Shown here: positions 8,292 to 17,756 of the stretch, piece after piece | Numbering within the stretch: the first letter of the stretch is position 1 | Layout: every line of letters begins with the position of its first letter | DNA from: Streptomyces tuirus | GTDB taxonomy: Bacteria > Actinomycetota > Actinomycetes > Streptomycetales > Streptomycetaceae | Direction: 5' to 3' | DNA: 64,000 bases | Assembly: GCF_014701095.1 (NCBI RefSeq) | Contig: NZ_AP023439.1 | Span: 62,001-126,000 of the forward strand | Program-made: the position numbers and the translations under genes | Notes under the pieces: model-generated | Database searches by the model: none | The model's input: the letters and a program-made list of their open reading frames with translations, nothing else | What the model was told of the DNA's origin: nothing

Positions 8292-8370
8292 GCGCTACAG
8301 GTATCACCGGTCACCGACACTCTGAGATCTCGACCGCTGCGGGGCCACAGGCGCTGGGGGCGGGCGGCTG

Positions 8371-8751
8371 TCAGGACGGCCAGCTGAGCCGGCCGTCCAC
8401 GACGGCCGGGAGAGACGTGGGCATCTCGTCGGTGACCCAGGCGAACTCCAGGGCCGCAAGCGTGGCTCCGCGGTCCGTCCATACGAGGATCTCGCCGACG
8501 TAGGTGCCGGACGGGTCATGGACGTGCGCGTCGACGGGCACGAGCTCTGTCCGCAGTGCCGCATGCTCGCACGGTTCCCGGACCCGCAGGCCAACGCTCA
8601 CGGAATCGGGCCCCCGGATGGCGGTCACCTCGGTGCGGTCCAGCTGAGTCCGCAGCTGCGAGGCGCCGGCGAACTCCGCCGACAGGATGGCTTCGAGCAC
8701 TGCGCGCTCATCGGCGTTGAGCGGGCGCGGGTCGATGGACAGAGAGGCCAT
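8371..8751 (-). CDS. Hypothetical protein (126 aa)
   Basis: Cytoplasmic protein starting MASLSIDPRPLNADERAVLE. It has an N-terminal helix pair, then alternating beta strands (VSVGLRVREPCEHAAL, GEILVWTDRGATLAALEFAWV). The end VDGRLSWPS is typical of small Streptomyces proteins of unknown function found near SUKH genes. It lies 80 bases upstream of the SMI1/KNR4 gene on the same strand and may be co-transcribed with it. No catalytic motif is seen. Confidence 0.6.
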   Translation of the reverse strand: MASLSIDPRPLNADERAVLEAILSAEFAGASQLRTQLDRTEVTAIRGPDSVSVGLRVREPCEHAALRTELVPVDAHVHDPSGTYVGEILVWTDRGATLAALEFAWVTDEMPTSLPAVVDGRLSWPS

Positions 8752-8833
8752 GCGCCCATTCTGAGGTGGCGGAGTGATCAGACCAAGGCCTCCACTTGGC
8801 CCACAGCGGTGGCACCGCGGAGTGTGGTGTCAA

Positions 8834-9115
8834 CTGCACCGCGTAGTCCTGGACGAGGCCGGAGCCGTGGCGGATTCGACTGGAGTGCCGTGATCGCCGA
8901 TGCCGCCTCGGTGCGCGCGAAAGAGGGGGGGGCGCTGACAGGGCCGAATCCAGTCGACCGAGGCACAGCGGGCAGCAAACTGCATGTTCTGACCGACGCA
9001 CAGGGGCTGCTCGTGGTCGTCGGGGTGTCCGCCGCGAACGTCAACGACGTCCAAGCGCTGCGCCCACTCATCCTCGGAATCCCTGCCGTCCGCTCACGCC
9101 GCGCGGCCCTCGTCG
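8834..9115 (+). pseudogene. IS5-family transposase fragment
   Basis: The segment LHRVVLDEAG is followed in another frame by DWSAVIADAASVRAKEGG, ALTGPNPVDRGTAGSKLHVL, DAQGLLVVVGVSAANVND and IPAVRSRR. These are the catalytic-core motifs of IS5-type DDE transposases (first Asp, GPNPxDRGKxGSKxHxL, SAANxHD). A frameshift near 8875, plus loss of both the N-terminus and the C-terminal Glu region, make it inactive. Confidence 0.7.
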
Positions 9116-9139
9116 GCGACGTCCAGACAAGGTTCGTGC

Positions 9140-9289
9140 GTGTATCCCGAGCTGGTGGTCGAGGTCGGCGTCGGCGTCGACGTCGCCCGTGATGCCGGTG
9201 GCCGCCTCATGGCCACGCCGCTGTTACCGGGGCATCGAAGAGCGCGCCCTGATCTCCGGCCGGCCCACGCCGAGGCGAAATCGGCTTAG
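9140..9289 (+). pseudogene. C-terminal scrap of an ATP-dependent DNA ligase
   Basis: The frame reads YPELVVEVGVGVDVARDAGG, then a degenerate segment, then RARPDLRPAHAEA to a TAG. Actinomycete LigC-type ATP-dependent DNA ligases end with a pattern such as PELVVEVGVDVARDxxGRWRHPxRxHRxRPDL. A duplicated GV, plus loss of the RWRHP core, show decay. The upstream part is replaced by the IS5 fragment. Confidence 0.5.
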
Positions 9290-9345
9290 ATCATTCAGCC
9301 CGACCCGCTATGCCTTCAGCGGCCAGCCGGTCCGGGTTCGCACCT

Positions 9346-9377
9346 AGCGGGTGAGCCGATGGAAGGGCCCACCCGCT
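9346..9377 (-). terminator. Candidate terminator for the DoxX gene
   Basis: AGCGGGTG and CACCCGCT form an 8-bp perfect stem with a 16-base loop, starting about 30 bases beyond the DoxX stop codon. Confidence 0.35.
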
Positions 9378-9406
9378 CGTCACCTCCCCTGGGCTGTCGC
9401 CTGCCG

Positions 9407-9844
9407 TCAGTGAGACTGCTGCTTGCCGTTGTAGCGCTGAGCGAGCCGGGCGAGAGCCACCGCGCCGAGCAGCAGGCCGAAGTCGCGCAGCGCGACGTCG
9501 TAGTAGCCGGGGATGGTCAGCAGGTTGACGATGATTCCGGCGAGCCATCCGGCCACCAGCCAACCGCCGAAGCGCGGGGCGAGCGCGACGACAAGGCCTG
9601 CGACGATCTCGATCGCGCCGACTGCGTACATGGCTGCCTGGGCACTGCCCGGAGCGATGTCGTTGATCCACGGGGCGAGGTAGGCAGGCCAGTCAACGAG
9701 CAGGTTGGCGAACTTGTCCAGCCCGAACAGGATCGGCGCCACGGTGAACCCGGCGCGCAGGATGACGAACGCCTGGTAGCCGGGATCGCTGAGCGCGGGC
9801 CGCCGGGGGGTGACGGATGTGGTGGTTGTGGTTGGGGACGACAT
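9407..9844 (-). CDS. DoxX-family membrane protein
   Basis: A 145-residue protein with four membrane helices: FVILRAGFTVAPILFGLDKF, AAMYAVGAIEIVAGLVVALAP, WLVAGWLAGIIVNLLTIPGY and DFGLLLGAVALARLA. This is the DoxX/SURF4-like four-helix fold, with the usual LRxxxxxxFxxxGxxKF first helix. The start MSSPTTTT at 9844 is chosen because the longer start at 9874 would run through the operator. The gene is divergent from the HTH regulator at 9908 across a short intergenic operator, so it is very probably that regulator's target. Such proteins are linked to redox or thiol stress. Confidence 0.8.
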   Translation of the reverse strand: MSSPTTTTTSVTPRRPALSDPGYQAFVILRAGFTVAPILFGLDKFANLLVDWPAYLAPWINDIAPGSAQAAMYAVGAIEIVAGLVVALAPRFGGWLVAGWLAGIIVNLLTIPGYYDVALRDFGLLLGAVALARLAQRYNGKQQSH

Positions 9845-9854
9845 GACGCCCACC

Positions 9855-9886
9855 CTTCTATCGACAACTCTCATTAACGATAGAAG
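9855..9886. promoter_or_regulatory. Perfect inverted-repeat operator in the DoxX/HTH divergent promoter
   Basis: CTTCTATCG (9855-9863) is repeated as its exact complement CGATAGAAG (9878-9886) with a 14-base AT-rich spacer containing TCATTAA. It sits between the two divergent starts, as expected for an operator bound by the neighbouring winged-helix regulator. Confidence 0.7.
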
Positions 9887-9907
9887 CGCGGGAGCCTTCT
9901 TTAGTCA

Positions 9908-10627
9908 ATGGCTGTTGGTTTTACACTGGTGTTCGTGGACCCCTCGAAGGAAGTAGCCCGCCCCGACGTCTCCGCCGTCGCCGCTCTCGACGAACCGACT
10001 CGCAGAAGGCTCTACGACCACGTCGTGCGCCAGCCGGAGCCGGTCAGCCGCGACGAAGCCGCCGAAACCCTTGGCCTTGCCCGGCAGACGGCGGCATTCC
10101 ATCTGGACCGCCTGGCCGACGAATCGCTGCTCGACGTCGTCTACGAGCGACGAAGCGGCCGCTCCGGGCCCGGAGCAGGCCGGCCCGCCAAGCTCTACAA
10201 GCGCTCCGCCAAGCAGGTCACCGTCAGCCTCCCGGAGCGGCACTACGAACTGGCCGGACGTCTCCTCGCCCAGGCACTGGAGGAATCAGAATCCACAGGA
10301 GAACCAGTTCGGTCGGTTCTGCACAAGAAGGCCCACGGGCTGGGCACACAACTCGCCGGCCCAGGCCAGGCGGATGTGTTCGCCGTGCTGGAAGCCAATG
10401 GCTTCGAACCCCGTTCTGACGGTGATGCCATCGTCCTGGGCAACTGCCCCTTCCACGCGCTCGCACGCGAGCACACCCAGACAGTGTGCGGCATGAACCT
10501 CCACCTGCTCCGCGGCCTGCTGAACGGGCTCGCCGAAAGCGGCCTCCAGGCGCGCCTGGCGCCCAGCCCCGGTCACTGCTGCGTCCGTCTGGAGCCGGTC
10601 TCCTCCACCAGCGTGCGCTCATCCTGA
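9908..10627 (+). CDS. HTH (ArsR/SufR-like) transcriptional regulator with C-terminal Cys cluster
   Basis: A 239-residue regulator. The N-terminal winged helix is clear: ALDEPTRRRLYDHVV, EAAETLGLARQTAAFHLDRL, followed by a wing rich in Arg and Gly (GAGRPAKLYKRS). The C-terminal half carries cysteines in NCPFHALAREHTQTVCGMN and GHCCVRLE, a spacing reminiscent of the Fe-S cysteines of SufR-type regulators, although the ligand is not proven. It probably represses itself and the divergent DoxX gene through the operator at 9855-9886 and senses metal, oxygen or NO through the cysteines. A GTG at 9932 is an alternative start. Confidence 0.75.
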   Translation: MAVGFTLVFVDPSKEVARPDVSAVAALDEPTRRRLYDHVVRQPEPVSRDEAAETLGLARQTAAFHLDRLADESLLDVVYERRSGRSGPGAGRPAKLYKRSAKQVTVSLPERHYELAGRLLAQALEESESTGEPVRSVLHKKAHGLGTQLAGPGQADVFAVLEANGFEPRSDGDAIVLGNCPFHALAREHTQTVCGMNLHLLRGLLNGLAESGLQARLAPSPGHCCVRLEPVSSTSVRSS

Positions 10628-10746
10628 GCCCAACACCCGTTGCTCGCCCGGCGGTGCGCGGCCGAACCGGCCGACCGCACCGACCCGGGAACCCGGCGAG
10701 CTCCGGCCCCGCCCGCGCCGCCCATCCGCCTCTTCCTCACCACAAC

Positions 10747-10863
10747 TGCCGACCTCGCCGGGATCAGGGCACCGAGGACGGCGATCGTCACGCCCACCAG
10801 GGCGAGGGCAGCCAGCTGCGGCATGTGCCAGACCTGCTCCATGGATTCCGGGAACGAGATCAC
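10747..10863 (-). pseudogene. C-terminal scrap of an FtsX-like ABC permease
   Basis: The minus strand reads VISFPESMEQVWHMPQLAAL followed by a helix ending in LGALIPARSA. The final helix plus GALIPARSA is the standard end of FtsX/MacB-type permeases (GALxPARRAA). Only 39 residues remain, with no stop at the natural place. Confidence 0.5.
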
Positions 10864-11104
10864 GTCTGAGGCTGAGCTCGAAGCGGTGCCAGAGACGCCC
10901 AGGACGAATGCTGACAAGATCCTCGACGCGCTTGCCGACGGCCCCGCGTCCGAGACGGACCTTCTTGCGGCCCTCGACGAGGACGGCGGGAAGGACGTCA
11001 AGCGCCGTTCTGTCCGCACCACGATCAGCAACCTGCGGCGCAAGGGGAAGATCGCCGTCATCTGTGACCGCCGCCACACGATGCGGCCGGAAATCAGGCC
11101 GTGA
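10841..11104 (+). CDS. Small winged-helix-like protein (87 aa)
   Basis: From the ATG at 10841 the frame has strong G/C third positions. It encodes KILDALADGPASETDLLAAL, then KDVKRRSVRTTISNLRRKGK, then IAVICDRRHTMRPEI. The order helix, turn, helix, then a basic helix and wing, looks like a DNA-binding winged helix. The first dozen codons overlap the permease scrap on the other strand, so the native start may have been lost and this could be a 5'-truncated gene. No partner gene is adjacent. Confidence 0.45.
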   Translation: MDSGNEITSEAELEAVPETPRTNADKILDALADGPASETDLLAALDEDGGKDVKRRSVRTTISNLRRKGKIAVICDRRHTMRPEIRP

Positions 11105-11337
11105 TCGACAACTGTGAGCAACCCCACTCAGGGCTATAAATCCCCTGATGGCGGGGCATTTCTGGACTTCTCGGGATGGTGGCCGCGAGGAGGGCGAGGC
11201 CGACTGTGGGTTTGCTTCTGCCACGATGGTCGGCGCCGTAATCCGGCGAGGGGAGCCACCGCGCAGCGCAGCCGGTGTTTCTCGTTCCCCTCGTCCCCCC
11301 TGCTGAGTCCTCCGACTCGTCTTGCGAGTACCGCACT

Positions 11338-12669
11338 GTGTCTTCGTCGCTTTCCCCTGTCCAGCCGTCCCCCGCGCCCGCCAAGGCCGCCTCGCGTTCG
11401 CCCTGGCGGTCGCTGAGGTACCGCAGCATGCGCTGGTGGTCCGTCGCGAACTTCGTGTCGAACGCCGGTACGTGGATGCAACTCACGGTGCAGAACCTGC
11501 TGGTCCTCGAGATCACCGGGTCCGCCGCCGCGACGGGGCTGTCCATGTCCGTGCAGGCCGCCCCCGCCCTGCTGATGAGCGCCCTCGGCGGCGCGGCCGT
11601 CGACCGGTGGCCCCGCAAGCTGACGGCGGCCGTGAGCCAGGCGCTGCTCGGCGCGATCGCGTTCACGACGGCCGTCCTCGTGGCGCTGGACCGGCTCGAC
11701 ATGACCTCCCTGATGGTGCTGGCCGCCGTCACCGGCGTCGTCGCGACCGTCGACAACCCCGCGTGCGCGCTGCTGGGCAACGATCTCGTCCCGGCTGAGG
11801 ACGTGCCCTCGGCCATCGGGGTCGGGGCGCTGGTGCACCAGGCGGGGCGGCTCGTGGGAGCGGCCCTCGCCGGTGTCGCGGTCGGATTCCTCGGCACGTC
11901 CGTGGCGTACTTCGCGAACGGGGTGTCGTTCCTGTTCGTGGCGTCGGTCATTCCGTTCCTACGTCCGGCGGCGGGGGCGGTGCGGCAGGTCGCCGTGGAC
12001 CGGAAGCAGAGGGGCACCGACATGACCGTGCGTGAGGGGCTCCGGTTCTTCGCGCGGCGGCCGCGCCTGATGGCGCTGGCCGGTGTGACCGGGATCAGCG
12101 CGGTGTTCGGCCGCAACTACCAGCTCACCCTGGCCGTGCTCGTCACCGGGCCGCTCGCGGGCGGGGCCGGCTCGTTCGGCACGGTCTCGACCGTGCTCGC
12201 CGCCGGCGGCATCCTCGGCGCGGTCCTCGCCGCCCGGCTGCGCCGGCCGACCGTGCGGCTCGTGGGAGCACTCGCGGCGGCCGGGGCGCTGCTCCAGGTA
12301 GTGGCGGGGCTGTCACCCTCCGTTGCGATACTGATCGTGCTCGTGCTGCCGATGGCCGTGGTGGAGTCCGTCTCCGACACCGCCGGTACGGCCGTCCTGC
12401 AGACCGACCCGCCCGCGCATCTGCGGGGACGGGTGCTGGGCGTGTGGGGCAGCATCGGCACGGTGTGGGGCCTGGGCGGCCCGCCCGTCCTCGGTCTCCT
12501 CATGGAGCTGGCCGGAGCCCGCGGGGCCCTCGTCACCGGCGGCCTGCTCATCGCCGGCGCGATCGGTGCGGGCTACCTGCTCCGGCAGCGCCGGGCCACG
12601 ACGCCGGTGATGCTCCGCACGGAGGAGAGCGACGCGGCGGGGCAGCCCGCCCTGAGCACCGCCGCCTGA
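11338..12669 (+). CDS. MFS transporter (EntS-like exporter)
   Basis: About 443 residues with 12 predicted membrane helices, starting with WWSVANFVSNAGTWMQLTVQ and LSMSVQAAPALLMSALGGAA, and containing the loop VDRWPRKLT after helix 2. The central TVREGLRFFARRPRLMALA loop between the two six-helix halves is typical of the EntS-type MFS exporters that many actinomycetes use for siderophores or drugs. The substrate cannot be inferred. GTG at 11338 is preferred because upstream codons do not look like an N-terminus, but no strong ribosome site is visible. No biosynthetic gene or regulator is next to it. Confidence 0.8.
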   Translation: MSSSLSPVQPSPAPAKAASRSPWRSLRYRSMRWWSVANFVSNAGTWMQLTVQNLLVLEITGSAAATGLSMSVQAAPALLMSALGGAAVDRWPRKLTAAVSQALLGAIAFTTAVLVALDRLDMTSLMVLAAVTGVVATVDNPACALLGNDLVPAEDVPSAIGVGALVHQAGRLVGAALAGVAVGFLGTSVAYFANGVSFLFVASVIPFLRPAAGAVRQVAVDRKQRGTDMTVREGLRFFARRPRLMALAGVTGISAVFGRNYQLTLAVLVTGPLAGGAGSFGTVSTVLAAGGILGAVLAARLRRPTVRLVGALAAAGALLQVVAGLSPSVAILIVLVLPMAVVESVSDTAGTAVLQTDPPAHLRGRVLGVWGSIGTVWGLGGPPVLGLLMELAGARGALVTGGLLIAGAIGAGYLLRQRRATTPVMLRTEESDAAGQPALSTAA

Positions 12670-12995
12670 GCCGAGCCCGCGGCGGCCGGGGCAGGCGTGG
12701 ACGGCCCCGGCGCCCAGCCCGGTCAGGTGACCCAGCAGGCGCAGACACGTTCCCGCGGGCAAGGGCGACCGGTGCGCGTGCTCGCGCCGTTCGCCGAAGC
12801 GGCCGGCGGAGGGCCGCAGGACGCTCAGCGGCATGCCTGTCCGGTTACAGAAATGCCGGACCCGCTGCGCAGACCCTCACGGCCTGCACGCCCGACGGGA
12901 CACCAACCCGTCACGACACGGCGTATCCCGCACCGGCAAAGATCTCCAGCGATGCCTGGATGCCTGCGGTAGGGGCCTCGATGGGCCGCAACGGC
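12670..12995. other. Intergenic region between convergent MFS and NACHT genes
   Basis: About 325 bases with no credible coding frame and no clear terminator hairpin. Confidence 0.4.
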
Positions 12996-15961
12996 TCACG
13001 GAATCGGGGACGGCTCTCGGCGGGCCCCGAGGTCATCGGCATCCGCGGTGGCGGCGAGACGCTGCTGGAGCCGCACATGGCGGAACTCGTAGTGCGCGCC
13101 GGACTGCCGCAGCACTCCACGGCGGTGGGCTTCAGCGAGGAACTGCATGAGCCGCCACGGCGTCCGCCCGGTCAGGGCCAGCCAGATCCGGGCCGCGCCC
13201 ATCCGTCCCCAGGCGCTCAGCGCGAGCGTGCTGGTGCCGACCTGGAGCCATACCTCGGTGTGCATCGTGCCCAGCGTGCTGCCGCGCCCCGCTACCGAGA
13301 TCAGCACCACACAGGCCGCCCCCGAAACGAGGGCCGCGAACGCGCTGCGTCCCAAGGTGGCGGCGCGGTCGGTGCGCAGGGTGTTGCGCGGGCCGGCGGC
13401 GCGGATCGTGTCGGAGGGGGTGTTCAGGGCTCGGTAGACCCCGGAGGCGCAGCCGCCGATGGTGCCGACGAGCATGCCGAAGCCGAGGCAGGGCCACACG
13501 GCGTCGAAAAGGATGACCCGGACTGGACGGCGTACCAACCACACCTTGACGTCGTGCGGCAGGGCGACGACCAGGTTGTGGGCGTCGACGGGCTTGTCCC
13601 GCCATGTGCCGGGCTCGCCCTTCCAGAGGACCACCCACCGATCGTCCTTCTTCTGGATCCACGGCTTCCCCGTGAATTCGCCGAGTTTGTCGTTGTACGA
13701 AATCCGGGCCCCGTCGTTCACGACGAACGGATTGGCGAGCGCCGTACGCCGTACCAAAAGGATCCTTTCCGGTCGCGTCGAGCGGACGGCACGGCGGCCG
13801 TCGTCGGTCTCCCGGAGTTGCCATCCATGGATCACGTCGTCGTTCGACGGCCGACCGGCCGAGTGGATCTCGTACGCAGCAAAGGCGCCGGTGACGCAGC
13901 CCACGACGGTTCCGGCGCAGACGCTGATGAGCGTGCAGGCGATGAAGCCCCGCACCAGTCCCTTCCGGAAGGCGCGCAGTACGACGGCCGGGCTTGTGTA
14001 CTGCTCGGCCGCCCGTTCCCCGCGCCGCATCCCCGCGAGGAAGAACAGCAGTCCGGTGACCACGCAGGTCGCGGCTGGGAGCACCTCCGTGGTACAGCCG
14101 TAGATCACACATCCGGCCAGGACGACCACGCCGCCCAGCGCCCGCACGACCCGTGGACCGTCCGGGCTGTACGCCCACGGCAGGCCCAGCGGAAGGGGGC
14201 GCCGGGGCAAGCCGCCGACGGCGAACATCATCGACAGGACGAGGCCGAAACAGCACCCGTTGAGGAACCAGGCGGGCCGCTGGGTGAGTACGGCGCCGAG
14301 TCGCGAGCTGACAAGCGGCGGTACGAGCAGGCCCAGAGCCACCGCAACGACTCCAGCCGCAGCGGTCATCACCAGCGCCATGCGAACCAACTGCCGTGGC
14401 CCCTGAACAGTCCGGGCCGTGGCGGGCATCAGCTTGGCCATTCCGAAGCACATGCCCACGTAGATGCCCGCGAAGTTGAGTACCGCCGACGGCGTGCTGT
14501 CCCAGTTGGCGACCACGCCACCGCCGAACACCGCCAGCGGGACCAGCAGCGTCGCGGTGGCGAGCAGCGCCAGGAACGCCGGGCCGAGCACGCGCAGCGC
14601 GGGCGGCATCGCGGCGGGCAGCTCCCACCAGGCCAGTCGCCAGACATCGGTCGTACTCGAACCGCCTGTCGCACTGGTGCGGCCAGCCGCTCCGGTGCCG
14701 CCCACGTCGTCGCGGCGGTGGCTCGGAAGTTCGCGGGCGAGGCGACGGAGCCAGCGGTCGGCAGCCTCCGGACCCCAGGGGCTCGCACGGTCGGCGAAGG
14801 CCGCCGGGACGAAGGCATCCAGCAAATGCTTCTCGATGTCCTCGGCCGTGGGGAAGCGAACCTCGTCGTTGAGTTCGGACGGATCGCGGGAGCCGTCCCC
14901 GTAGACCGTGCGCGCCAGTGTCACCATCAGCGGCGACGTGAGTACGGCGGCCAAGGGGACGGAGGGCGCATCAAGGACGGCCGTCCAGACCGTGGCAGGC
15001 TCTCCGCCCGGGGCGGTCTCGCCGATCGAACGTGCCGTGCGCTCCAGGTAGTCCCGCACTGCAGCCCGCTCCAGCGGCCGCAGTTCCACGACCTCGGCGG
15101 CCGTCAGCACGTCAGCATCGCCGCGCACTGCGCTGTCCCAGGCGGCCGTACGGCAGGTGAGCAGAACGGGCAGCCGCTCGTCGAGTTCGGCGTTCAAGAG
15201 GCGCAACGCATCCGGGTGCGCTTCCGCAGGCAGTTCGTCGAAACCGTCGAGTACCGGCAGGATGAGTCCGGCGTCCAGTAGTTCTTCGGCCAGCGTGCGC
15301 TCGCCCCGCACGGCCGCCAGCGGCCGGTACTCGGCGGCCAGCCGCTCGGCCAGCCACTCGCGCAGACCGACGGACCGGGGATCCCAGCCCGCCAGGGCGA
15401 ACAGCACCGGGACGGGGTCGCCGGTCCGCCGGGCGTCGATCGCGCCGAGGACGAACTTGACGGCGAGGACGGTCTTGCCCGCCCCCGGCTCGCCCAGCAC
15501 GACCAGGCGGTGAGAGGCAGGTCTCTGAACATCTCGGCGATCCGGTCAAGCTGCTGGTCGCCGTCGCGTGGTGCGGGCAGGGGACGCCCGCGCCAGACGT
15601 TCCGCCCGTGGTCGGCGAGCGGCGGGCCGACGCGAGACCAGTGCACGCTGAGCGGCTCCGGGTCCTGCAGACGGCGCAGTCGTGCTTCGACCGCCCACTG
15701 GGCCTGCACCGCATCGACGAGTTCGTCAGCAGCCCGTCGTCGCCGGTCGGCACTCGTCCGATCGTCCGCCGGTCCGCGCACGAGGTCGGCCACGAAGGCG
15801 CAGACTGAGACGAATGCGGAGATCGAGGAGATCCACATCGACGCCTCGTCCTCGTCGCCGCCCCTGCTGGCCAAGACGACGGCCAAGGCGACCAGGGCGG
15901 CTGCGACCACGCCCAGTCCGACGCTTCGTTGTACCCGTGCTTCGCTGAGTGGTGTCCACAT
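12996..15961 (-). pseudogene. Membrane NACHT NTPase gene interrupted by a frameshift
   Basis: The N-terminal part (from 15961) has two membrane helices (VGLGVVAAALVALAVVLA; MWISSISAFVSVCAFVADLV) and a linker. The frame then changes near 15513-15520, immediately before the P-loop. The second frame carries Walker A VVLGEPGAGKT, Walker B ILPVLDGFDELP, a sensor segment LPVLLTCRTAAWD and a winged-helix region, then about ten membrane segments, ending at 12996. This is a STAND/NACHT signalling ATPase of the kind common in streptomycetes, related in fold to NLR-like defence proteins. One missing base (in CTGCC-TCTCAC on the minus strand) would restore a single protein of about 990 residues. A sequencing error is possible. 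Confidence 0.8.
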
Positions 15962-16190
15962 GGCCTGGTCCCCGTGCCCCGTACTGTCGGTCCCAGGTGA
16001 ACGAGGTGACGGGCGGCCGTGTACTGGTGCTGGAGTAGGCGCACAGAAGCATGACGGGAGCGTGCGCGACGGTCACGGGCCTGTCCGGCTCCTCGCGCCG
16101 CCTCTGCGAGCGATCGTGGACCGCCTCACCTTCAACGCCGCCATCACCGAAACCGGGAGGGACCTGGATGCTCGTTCTAGGCTTCGGTAC

Positions 16191-16658
16191 ATGAAGATCA
16201 CCGTGCGGTCAGCAGTCGGGTCGGACCTGCCATCACTGCTCGCTCTCTACAGTGAGTTGAACCCTGATGATGCACCCCTGACCCAGGAATCAGCCGATGC
16301 CATCTGGGCGAGCATCTCCAGCCAGCGGGGACGTACGGTGCTGGTCGCCGAGGCTGACGGGGTCGTTGTCGGTACCGCGGACTGCATGGTCCTGCCGAAC
16401 CTCACCCGTGGCGGTCGGTCCATCCTCTTCGTGGAGAACGTCGTGGTCACCGACTCCTGTCAGCGCCAGGGCATAGGGAAGCAGCTGATGGAGGCTGCCA
16501 TGCGCCTGGGCGAATCGGCTGGCTGCTACAAGGTGCAACTGCTGGCGGCCGATGACGAGTACGTCCACCTGTTCTATGAATCCTGCGGCTTCAAGCCCCT
16601 GGCCCAAGGCTTCCGACGCTACATCGATCAGGACCAACGCAGCGGTGTACTGGTCTGA
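16191..16658 (+). CDS. GNAT-family N-acetyltransferase
   Basis: The 155 residues from the ATG at 16191 form a full GNAT fold: beta1 KITVRSAVGSDLPSLLALY, the strand VLVAEADGVVVGTADCMVLP, the acetyl-CoA binding motif A VENVVVTDSCQRQGIGKQLM (Q-x-x-G-I-G), and motif B LFYESCGFKPL. The frame is open upstream, but that part overlaps the NACHT gene promoter and lacks GNAT features. The substrate is unknown. The gene stands alone, and the next gene converges from the other strand. Confidence 0.8.
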   Translation: MKITVRSAVGSDLPSLLALYSELNPDDAPLTQESADAIWASISSQRGRTVLVAEADGVVVGTADCMVLPNLTRGGRSILFVENVVVTDSCQRQGIGKQLMEAAMRLGESAGCYKVQLLAADDEYVHLFYESCGFKPLAQGFRRYIDQDQRSGVLV

Positions 16659-16736
16659 CGCGAACCTCGCAATCACGCCGACGCGGCTTGCTCGGCGGGC
16701 CTTCGCCCGGATGAAGAACTGGAGGGCCCTGCGCGC

Positions 16737-17756
16737 CTACGCGCAGCCGGGCTGCTCGGACAGCCATTCTGTCGCCGTGCCCAGGACCGGGTCCCTGCTT
16801 CCTCTGCGCCCGGGGTTGTCGACGACTGGCTGGTCAGGCGGAATGGGGCTGTCGTATGTACGCCCCGTGCGGTCGGCGTCCTTCACCTCTGTCAGGTTGA
16901 GGATCGCCCCGTCGGACAGTCGATGCCGTGCGTTGCCGGTGGGGACGCCTGTGGTGTCCTCCCCGAAGGAGCGCGTATCAGGGCGTCCGCGGAAGGCCAC
17001 GGTCACCGCCTCCCCGGAACTGGCAGTGGAACGGCTGGTGAGCACCGCAACAGGGGCTGATCCGCCGCCCACGGGAGGACTTGTTCCCCAGCCGGTGGAA
17101 TCACCGTCCAGACGAGGGCTGCCCTTCTCGATGGACCACACCGTCTTCTTGCCGTCCGCATCGACGAATGATCCGACGTCGCCGTCACCGAGGATCGGCC
17201 CCACGACGGCGAGCATCGGCCACATGTTGCCACCGCGGTTGCGACGGAGATCGATCACCCAGCCGCAGGCGTTCGGGCGATCAGCCTTCGCCACGGCATC
17301 TCGTCCTTCCCGCACGTACTGCTGAAGGACTTTCTCCGATCCCCGCGCTGAGGGCAGCGACAGGTACCCCACTCGGCCCGGCAGCGCCCGGCCTTCCACA
17401 GGCTGGCGGACCTGCTCGTCCCCGGACATCTCCTGCGCCCTTTGCGGGGTGAAGAGTTCGCTGTGCCCGTCTCCTAGTTTGTCCAGCGCTGCCGTGATGG
17501 CCTGATGTGTATCGGAAGGACGCTGCGCGTCGCCGGCTTCGGTGAAGGCCGTTCGCCGTACCTCGTCCCAGTCGACGTCACCGCGGCGAAGCGCGTTGTC
17601 CTCCATGAGGTCCAAGGCGCTGGACAGGTAGGACCGGGCCTCATCGGACATGGCCCGGCCAGGAGGCGACGCTTCCCCTCCCGAGCACCCGACCCCAGCC
17701 GCGAGAACACACACCAACGCGGCAACCCCTAAACGCGGCGAACGCCCCCGGACCAC
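16737..17756 (-). CDS. S41-family peptidase lipoprotein
   Basis: From the GTG at 17756 the product begins with a lipoprotein signal peptide (VAALVCVLAAGVGC, lipobox LAAGVGC), so it is tethered outside the membrane. The tail-specific protease domain follows: ALDKLGDGHSELFTP, ALPGRVGYLSLPS, GWVIDLRRNRGGNMWPM (the conserved DLRxNxGG) and VLTSRSTASSGEAVTVAFRG with the nucleophile Ser, then FGEDTTGVPTGN. No PDZ domain is obvious, which fits the short interphotoreceptor-retinoid-type S41 group. The 339-residue length is normal for that group. Substrate and pathway are unknown. Confidence 0.85.
   Translation of the reverse strand: MVRGRSPRLGVAALVCVLAAGVGCSGGEASPPGRAMSDEARSYLSSALDLMEDNALRRGDVDWDEVRRTAFTEAGDAQRPSDTHQAITAALDKLGDGHSELFTPQRAQEMSGDEQVRQPVEGRALPGRVGYLSLPSARGSEKVLQQYVREGRDAVAKADRPNACGWVIDLRRNRGGNMWPMLAVVGPILGDGDVGSFVDADGKKTVWSIEKGSPRLDGDSTGWGTSPPVGGGSAPVAVLTSRSTASSGEAVTVAFRGRPDTRSFGEDTTGVPTGNARHRLSDGAILNLTEVKDADRTGRTYDSPIPPDQPVVDNPGRRGSRDPVLGTATEWLSEQPGCA

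Noticed and set aside
12444..15281. A 945-residue open frame on the + strand opposite the NACHT gene
   Set aside because: Its translation is Gly/Arg/His-rich without domains; it is the antisense shadow created by GC-rich codon bias of the real minus-strand gene.
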